Below are positions 58,848-64,000 of a DNA stretch of 64,000 nt, one piece after another. A program made the position numbers and the translations under genes. Every line of letters starts with the position of its first letter. Positions within the stretch are counted from its first letter, which is position 1. Location of the stretch: assembly GCF_040676615.1 (NCBI RefSeq), contig NZ_JBFAPI010000024.1:25858-89857 (forward strand), read 5' to 3'. The DNA comes from Asanoa sp040676615. Lineage in GTDB: Bacteria; Actinomycetota; Actinomycetes; Mycobacteriales; Micromonosporaceae. The notes under the pieces were generated by a model that saw only the letters and a list, made by a program, of their open reading frames with translations, did no database searches and was not told the DNA's origin.

Positions 58848-61595
58848 CTATCGCCCGACGACCGAGGCGACCTGGGTGCGCGAAGAGACGCCGAGCTTGT
58901 GCAGGATGTTGCTCACGTGGACGGCCGCCGTCTTGGGTGAGATGTAGAGGCGCTTCGCCAGTTCGGCGTTGGTCAGGCCGTCGGCGATGAGCAGCGCCAC
59001 CTCGCGTTCGCGGGGGGTCAGGGCCGCCGCTCCGGTGACCGCGCGGTCGCCCTCGCGGGGGGTCAGGCCCAACTGGTCGCGGACGCGGTCGAGGGCGGCC
59101 ACCCGCCAGCCGCCCCAGCGGGCCAGCAACTCGGTGGCCCGTGCGGCCTCGACGTCTGCCTCCGCCGTGCGGTCGAGGGCGAGGGCGCAGCGCGCCGCGC
59201 CGACGGCCGCCGTGCCGCGCACCGAGGGGAACAGGATCTGGGAGCCGCACACCGCCTGGTAGCCCGCCAGCGCCTCGGCCAGCCGGCCGCCGACCTCGGC
59301 GAGCTGGGAGTCGACCAGCGTGCGGTAGTCGTCCCAGACGTTGTCGTCGACCAGGGCGCGGGTCAGCTCGGTGAGGCGCTCCGCCGGCAGGCCGGCCTCG
59401 ATCGCCGCGGAGAGCAGGTCGTGTGCCTGTGAACCGCTGCGCCAGGTCTGGTCGGCCACCGCGACCAGCACCTCGTCGAGCAGCGCCGAGACGTCGCCGG
59501 AGCCGGGGCGGCGGCAGGCCAGGTGGAAGGCCAGGCCGGGGATCGTCAGCGGCTCGATGGTGAAGCCGGTGCGCAGCGACTCGATGATGTCGGCCACGGC
59601 TTCGTGGTCGCCGGACTCCAGGTAGAGCCCGGCCAGGAAGACCGCGTGGTAGTCGGCCCAGCGGCCACGGCGCAGGTAGCTGCGGTCGCGGTCACGGCCC
59701 TGCTCCAGCGCGGCGATCGCGGTGCGCAGGTCACCCTCGCGCATCGCGATGCGGGCACGGCCCTGGTAGTAGGCCGCGACCGCCAGCGACTCGAAGCCCG
59801 CCCGCTCGGCGTCGACGCGCATCCGCTCCAACAGCTCGGTGTGCTCGGCCGGGGAGTTGGGTGGGACGCCCTGGACCAGCTCGTTGAGTGCCCGCGCGGC
59901 GAGCACCCACTCGCCCGCCTTCTCGGCCTCGTCGATCAGGCCCGACAGGATGGCCTGGCCCTCGGCCGCCGTCGACGGCCACTCGGTCATCGCCAGGCCC
60001 TTCTCGACCAGGGCGGCCAAGCGGATGCGGGGCAGGTCGAGCTCGTCGGCCAGGGCCAGGGCGCGGTCGGCCCAGGCGATCGCCTCGGCGGTCTCGTCGC
60101 GCAGCATCGACGACTGGGCCACCGCGGTCATCGCCAGGGCCTGGTCGGCGCCCGGTGGCAGCTCGGCGATCAGCAGCTCGACCTCGTGGGTCAGCTCGTC
60201 CATCTCGGCCAGCTCGTCGGCTTCCCAGGCCAGCCGGATCATCAGGTAGAGGGCGTCGTTGCGGTCGGTCGCCGAGCGGGCCCGGTCGCGCCAGCGGCGG
60301 GCATAGCCGATCGCGTCGGGCAGCAACCCCGCGAGCCAGGCCGCGCGGGCGGCGCCGGCCAGCAGGGACGGGTCTTCGGCGTCTTCGGCCAGGCCCATCT
60401 CGGCCAGCTCGAGCGCCTGGTAGGCCGAGCCGATCGACAGGTAGAGCGCGACGCCGCGGCGGGCCGCCGTGAGCATGTCGTCGTAGCGGCCGGCGGCCTG
60501 GGCGTGGTGGGCGACCATCGCCGGGTCGTGGGGCAGGCGGCCCTCGGTGTCGGCGAGCAGGGCCTCGAGCGCGGCCTCGTGCAGGCGGCGGCGTTGGCGG
60601 CCGATCAGGTGGCCGGCGATCGCCTCGCGGAGCAGGGCGTGGCGGAAGCTGAACTCGTCTTCGCCGGTCTCGACCAGCACGTCGCGGGCGACCAGCGCGC
60701 CCAGGGCGCGGATCAGCTCGTCTTCGCCGGCGGAGGTCACGGCGGCCAGCAGGTCGAAGTGCACGCGGTGGCCGAGCACGGAGGCGGCCTCGACGATGCG
60801 GCGTTGCTCGGGCTCGAGGTCGTCGACCTGGCGGCGGAGCACCTCGGCCAGGCTCCACGGCAACGGCTGCTCGTAGACCGCGGCGAGGTCGTCGCCCTCG
60901 TGGCCGCGGAGCAGTTCTTCGAGGAAGAACGGGTTGCCCCCGGTGCGCTGGTGCAGCGCGGCCACCGCCCGCGGCGGTGCGGGGCGGCCGGTGACGGCGG
61001 CCAGCAGCGTCGCGGTGTCGGACTCGTCGAACGGGTGCAGGTCGAGCCGGGTCAGCGAGTGGCGGCGGCCGAGCCGGGCGAGCAGCGCCGTCACCGGGTC
61101 GCGGCCGGTCACCTCGGCCGGCCGGAAGGAGCCGATCAGCACCTGCGGGCCCTCGATGTCGGCGATGCGCTCGAACAGGGCGGCGCTCTCGGAGTCGGCC
61201 CAGTGCAGGTCTTCGAAGACGATGACGGCGGGCCGCCCGGCGATCAGCTCGGTGACCAGGCGGACGCCGCTGTGCAGCCGCTCGACGGGGCTGCGCGCGG
61301 AGTCGCCGAGCTCGGCCAGCAGCGCGGGATCGACACCGTCGCGGCCGTCGAGGGCGTCCATCAGCACCTCGTAGGGCCGGGAGAGCGAGCCCGGCTCGGC
61401 CTGGCCGACGAGCACGACGGTGTCGGCGTCGAGCATGGACAGCAGCTCGCGGACCAGTCGGGTCTTGCCCACCCCGGGCTCGCCCGCGATCATCGCCACG
61501 CCGGACCGGCGGGCCGCGACCAGCTTTCTGAGCTGGCGCAGCTCGCGATCGCGCCCGATCATCACCGGGCTGGCGCCTCCCCGCGTCGTCCGCAC
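58848..61595 (-). CDS. Large LuxR-family (LAL/MalT-like) transcriptional regulator
   Basis: A 915-residue STAND regulator. The N-terminal ATPase has MIAGEPGVGKTRLVREL (Walker A) and PAVIVFEDLHWADSESAALF (Walker B). A long TPR-like helical middle follows (about residues 330-830). The C-terminal LuxR HTH reads LTPREREVALLIADGLTNAELAKRLYISPKTAAVHVSNILHKLGV. It probably activates transcription when a ligand is bound. The GTG at 61595 follows a TAGCCT leaderless promoter. It converges with the NACHT gene across 203 nt in which no gene is supported. Target genes are unknown. Confidence 0.92.
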   Translation of the reverse strand: MRTTRGGASPVMIGRDRELRQLRKLVAARRSGVAMIAGEPGVGKTRLVRELLSMLDADTVVLVGQAEPGSLSRPYEVLMDALDGRDGVDPALLAELGDSARSPVERLHSGVRLVTELIAGRPAVIVFEDLHWADSESAALFERIADIEGPQVLIGSFRPAEVTGRDPVTALLARLGRRHSLTRLDLHPFDESDTATLLAAVTGRPAPPRAVAALHQRTGGNPFFLEELLRGHEGDDLAAVYEQPLPWSLAEVLRRQVDDLEPEQRRIVEAASVLGHRVHFDLLAAVTSAGEDELIRALGALVARDVLVETGEDEFSFRHALLREAIAGHLIGRQRRRLHEAALEALLADTEGRLPHDPAMVAHHAQAAGRYDDMLTAARRGVALYLSIGSAYQALELAEMGLAEDAEDPSLLAGAARAAWLAGLLPDAIGYARRWRDRARSATDRNDALYLMIRLAWEADELAEMDELTHEVELLIAELPPGADQALAMTAVAQSSMLRDETAEAIAWADRALALADELDLPRIRLAALVEKGLAMTEWPSTAAEGQAILSGLIDEAEKAGEWVLAARALNELVQGVPPNSPAEHTELLERMRVDAERAGFESLAVAAYYQGRARIAMREGDLRTAIAALEQGRDRDRSYLRRGRWADYHAVFLAGLYLESGDHEAVADIIESLRTGFTIEPLTIPGLAFHLACRRPGSGDVSALLDEVLVAVADQTWRSGSQAHDLLSAAIEAGLPAERLTELTRALVDDNVWDDYRTLVDSQLAEVGGRLAEALAGYQAVCGSQILFPSVRGTAAVGAARCALALDRTAEADVEAARATELLARWGGWRVAALDRVRDQLGLTPREGDRAVTGAAALTPREREVALLIADGLTNAELAKRLYISPKTAAVHVSNILHKLGVSSRTQVASVVGR

Positions 61596-61601
61596 GCGGA
61601 C

Positions 61602-61607
61602 AGGCTA
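61602..61607 (-). promoter_or_regulatory. -10 box TAGCCT of the LAL regulator
   Basis: On the minus strand TAGCCT is followed by 6 nt and the GTG at 61595. Same box and spacing as at 8285, 16181 and 62610. Confidence 0.6.
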
Positions 61608-61664
61608 CCCGCGACCACCGACAACACCGGCCCCGCGGAACGCGCGCGCGGCGCCGCCAGGCCG

Positions 61665-61670
61665 GAGAAT
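61665..61670 (+). promoter_or_regulatory. Possible -10 box GAGAAT of the epimerase gene
   Basis: GAGAAT lies 7 nt before the ATG at 61678, with no ribosome binding site. The match to TAnnnT is partial. Confidence 0.35.
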
Positions 61671-61677
61671 GGGACGC

Positions 61678-62574
61678 ATGCGGATCCTCATGGCCGGCGC
61701 GTCCGGCTTCCTCGGCAACCGGCTCATCACCGGCCCGCTGCGCGGCCACGAGATCGTCCGTCTGGTCCGACGCGCCCCGAGAGGCGCTGACGAGATCCGC
61801 TGGACCCCCGCGTCGGGCCAGCTCGCCCTGGAGGCCCTCGACGGCGTCGACGCGGTGATCAACCTGTCCGGTGCCAACATCGGCGACCAGCGCTGGACCC
61901 CGGCCTACCGGCGGCTGCTGCGCGACAGCCGGGTCGAGCCGACCCGCACGCTGGCCGAGGCGATGGCCAAGCACAGCTCACCGCCGGCGACCTTCATCAG
62001 CGCCAGCGGCATCAACATCTACGGCGACACCGGCGACCGGGTGGTCGACGAGACCGACACACCGGGCGAGGGCTTCTTTCCCGACCTGTGCCGGGTCTGG
62101 GAGGCGGCGACCCGGCCGGCCGAGGAAGCCGGGGTACGGGTGGTCCTGCTGCGCAGCGGCGTACCCCTGGAGAAGAACGAAGGTTTCCTGAAGCCGCAGA
62201 TGCTCCCGTTCCGGCTCGGCGTCGGCGGCCCGATCGCGGGCGGCCGGCAGTGGGTCCCGTGGATCTCCCTCGACGACTGGCTCAACGCCGTGGGCTTCCT
62301 GCTGGAGCAGCGCACCGAGGTCGCCGGCCCGGTCAACGTGACCAGCCCGCTGCCGGTCACCAACGGCGAGTTCACCAAGGCGTTCGGTGCCGCGTTGCGC
62401 CGCCCGGCCGTCCTGCCCATCCCGGAGTTCGGCGTGCGGGTCGCGGTCGGCGGCGTCGCCGAACTCGCCGTGATGAGCACGCGGGCCGTCCCGGGCGTGT
62501 TGGGGCGGGAGGGGTTCCCGTTCCGCTATCCCGACGTGCGCGGCGCGCTCGCCGAAGCGCTCGCGGATCGGTGA
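61678..62574 (+). CDS. NAD-dependent epimerase-like protein, TIGR01777 family
   Basis: A 298-residue SDR-fold protein. The nucleotide-binding start is MRILMAGASGFLGNRLI (GxxGxxG). DAVINLSGANIGDQRWT and ISASGINIYGDTGDRVVDE are typical of the TIGR01777 group, and the C-terminus has the DUF1731-like PAVLPIPEFGVRVAVGGVAELAVMSTRAVPG. The biochemical role of this family is not known. The ATG at 61678 is preferred; an ATG 9 nt upstream overlaps the putative -10. It matches the position of Rv2216 after sucB in mycobacteria. Confidence 0.88.
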   Translation: MRILMAGASGFLGNRLITGPLRGHEIVRLVRRAPRGADEIRWTPASGQLALEALDGVDAVINLSGANIGDQRWTPAYRRLLRDSRVEPTRTLAEAMAKHSSPPATFISASGINIYGDTGDRVVDETDTPGEGFFPDLCRVWEAATRPAEEAGVRVVLLRSGVPLEKNEGFLKPQMLPFRLGVGGPIAGGRQWVPWISLDDWLNAVGFLLEQRTEVAGPVNVTSPLPVTNGEFTKAFGAALRRPAVLPIPEFGVRVAVGGVAELAVMSTRAVPGVLGREGFPFRYPDVRGALAEALADR

Positions 62575-62609
62575 CTGCCGATTCGGCAGACGGAAAGACC
62601 GCTCGCGAA

Positions 62610-62615
62610 TAGCCT
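62610..62615 (+). promoter_or_regulatory. -10 box TAGCCT of a leaderless gene
   Basis: TAGCCT is followed by 6 nt and the ATG at 62622. Confidence 0.6.
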
Positions 62616-62621
62616 GACCGC

Positions 62622-64000
62622 ATGTCGGCGGCATCGGGCGACAACAACGCACTGTCGCTGTTGGCGTGCGTGTTGTTCGTCGTGGGCGTGGTGGTGGTCG
62701 TGCTGGCGGTCGCCCGCCGCCGGGCCGCCGACCGGTCCGCGCCCCGGCACCGCCTTGGATCGGACGCCGGCCACGGCCGGCGCAGAAACCCCTTCCGCCG
62801 CAACCGCAACCGCCCCGAGCCCGAACCGACCGCCGCCCGGACCGTCGAGGAGACGCTGGCCGAGGCCGCCCTCGACGAGCCGCCGGCTTCGGCGTGGGCG
62901 CCACCGGACCAGGTCGGCCCGGCGCTCACCGCGCCGACCCGCACCGCCGGCCCGGCGGGCCCGGCCGAACGGGCCGGCCCGCCACCGGCAGCGTCCGACC
63001 ACGACGCCGACACCCTCGACCTCGGCGGCGACCTCTCGACCGCCCGCCTGCTCGCGCAGGCGGACGCGGCGCTGGTCGCCGCCGACAACGCTCTGTGCAC
63101 GAGCGAGCAGGAACTCTCGTTCGCGCAGGCGCAGCACGGCCGGGACGCGACGGTGACCTTCGTCGAGGCCGTCACGGCGGCCCGCGCCGACCTGGCCGAG
63201 GCCTTCCGGGTGCGCCAGCACCTCGACGACCACGAGCCGGAAGACGAGTTCACCCGGCGGCGGGTGCTGCGGTCGATCGTCGAACACTGCGCCGCCGCGA
63301 GCCACCGGCTGGACGCCCGGGCCGAGCCGTTCGAACTGCTGCGGGCCAGCGAGGAGGCGCGGCTGGCCAGCCGGCTGACGGTGCGCCGCGACGAGGCCCG
63401 GGCGCGGCTGCAGGTGGCCGGGACGACCTGGAAGGAGCTGACCGCGGCGTACGCGGAGAGCGCCCTCGCACCGGTCATCGACAACCTCGCGCAGGCCGCC
63501 GCCCGGATCGAGTTCGCCACCGCCGAGATCGAGCAGGACGGCCGCCGGACCGGCCTGCGCACCGCGCAGCAGGCGCTCGGCCAGGCCGAGGCGCTGCTCG
63601 ACGCGCTGGACCTGTTCGCGGCCGACCTGGCCACCGCCGAGGACGCGGCCGCCGAACTGCTCGCCGACCTGCACGCCGAGGTCGCGGCCGGCAAGGCGGT
63701 GCTGGCGATGGCGGGCCGCCCGCCCGGCAACGCCCGCGGCGACAAGGTGGGCCTCGCCGCCGACGTGCACCGGGCCGACGAGGCCGCCAACGACCTGGCC
63801 ACCGAACTGGCCGTGGCCCGGCCGGACCCGGTCGCCGGGTTGCGCCGGCTGGAGTCGGTCTCCGGGCCGCTGGGCGAGTCGCTGGGCGCCGTGCGCGACC
63901 CGTCGTCGGCCGGGTGGCGTGACCGAGAGGACGGCGGCGGCGGTCAGCCCGTGCGTGGCCAGCAGGTCGCGGGTCCGCGACGGCGACCAGTCGCCGACGT
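62622..64000 (+). CDS. Membrane-anchored helical protein resembling the C-terminal part of TPM-domain proteins (partial)
   Basis: An open frame of at least 459 residues that runs off the window. An N-terminal helix (LSLLACVLFVVGVVVVVLAV, about residues 12-31) is followed by a basic, Pro-rich linker. From about residue 125 the chain is helical and coiled: LLAQADAALVAADNALCTSEQELSFAQAQHG, VEAVTAARADLAEAFRVRQHLDD and EFTRRRVLRSIVEHC. This is the pattern found after the TPM domain in actinobacterial TPM proteins. The TPM domain itself is absent here. The ATG is set by a TAGCCT leaderless promoter. The 3' end is missing. Confidence 0.7.
   Translation, partial: MSAASGDNNALSLLACVLFVVGVVVVVLAVARRRAADRSAPRHRLGSDAGHGRRRNPFRRNRNRPEPEPTAARTVEETLAEAALDEPPASAWAPPDQVGPALTAPTRTAGPAGPAERAGPPPAASDHDADTLDLGGDLSTARLLAQADAALVAADNALCTSEQELSFAQAQHGRDATVTFVEAVTAARADLAEAFRVRQHLDDHEPEDEFTRRRVLRSIVEHCAAASHRLDARAEPFELLRASEEARLASRLTVRRDEARARLQVAGTTWKELTAAYAESALAPVIDNLAQAAARIEFATAEIEQDGRRTGLRTAQQALGQAEALLDALDLFAADLATAEDAAAELLADLHAEVAAGKAVLAMAGRPPGNARGDKVGLAADVHRADEAANDLATELAVARPDPVAGLRRLESVSGPLGESLGAVRDPSSAGWRDREDGGGGQPVRGQQVAGPRRRPVAD

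Noticed and set aside
59523..61790. A 755-codon plus-strand frame over the LAL regulator
   Set aside because: It is the shadow of the LuxR-type gene on the minus strand, whose HTH and P-loop are unambiguous.
62372..63802. Minus-strand frames over the last gene
   Set aside because: They are Ser/Ala/Arg-rich shadows. The plus-strand frame from 62622 has a membrane helix, a coiled-coil pattern and a promoter box.

Overview
The window is chromosomal DNA of a very GC-rich actinobacterium. GTG and TTG starts are common, GC is strongly biased at third codon positions, and the bc1-aa3 respiratory supercomplex genes qcrCAB-ctaE, ctaC-ctaF and ctaG are present together with PimB, AdoK, a DnaQ-UvrC fusion and many leaderless genes. 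Content and gene style point to the Micromonosporaceae, but this was judged by eye and not by a search. No rRNA, tRNA or CRISPR was found.

Layout. 324-4422 (minus): PimB-type mannosyltransferase, M48 membrane protease, a small CxxC protein and a NYN/PIN-type protein. 4549-11505 (plus): DnaQ/GIY-YIG exonuclease, a RelA/SpoT homologue, Nudix, nucleotidyltransferase, stand-alone Lrp ligand domain, alpha/beta hydrolase, SRPBCC. 11502-20188: respiratory core (ctaE-qcrC-qcrA-qcrB and ctaC-ctaF on minus; ctaG, a degenerate receiver and trpD on plus). 20300-28379: cysteine desulfurase + TusA, AdoK + P-loop kinase, HesB/ErpA-type Fe-S carrier, glycerate kinase, NadA, MurA, DUF3043. 28380-41030 is accessory: tandem repeats, a broken IS110-family element between 60-bp imperfect inverted repeats, azlCD with a divergent XRE-cupin regulator, a three-gene ABC-2 exporter, a very long repeat-rich TPR/WG protein containing an assembly gap (99 N), and an aldo-keto reductase. 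41038-51728 returns to housekeeping: M50 protease, CobU-CobT fusion and CobS, GcvT, PepA, LpdA, SucB. 51809-61595 is a second accessory block: three tandem MFS exporters, a NACHT-domain STAND ATPase and a large LuxR-type (LAL) regulator. 61678-64000: TIGR01777-type epimerase and a partial TPM-protein-like gene.

From memory, the backbone order (pimB, dnaQ-uvrC, trpD, ctaE-qcrCAB, ctaFC, adoK, glxK, DUF3043, cobT-cobS, gcvT, pepB, sucB, epimerase) matches Mycobacterium tuberculosis Rv2188c-Rv2216. That makes the two accessory blocks stand out as insertions in a conserved backbone. The most interesting candidate is the NACHT protein at 55348-58644, whose architecture matches bacterial NLR-like antiphage proteins. 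A recurrent signal across the window is a TAnnnT box 6-7 nt before the start codon (leaderless transcription), which also fixes several start sites.
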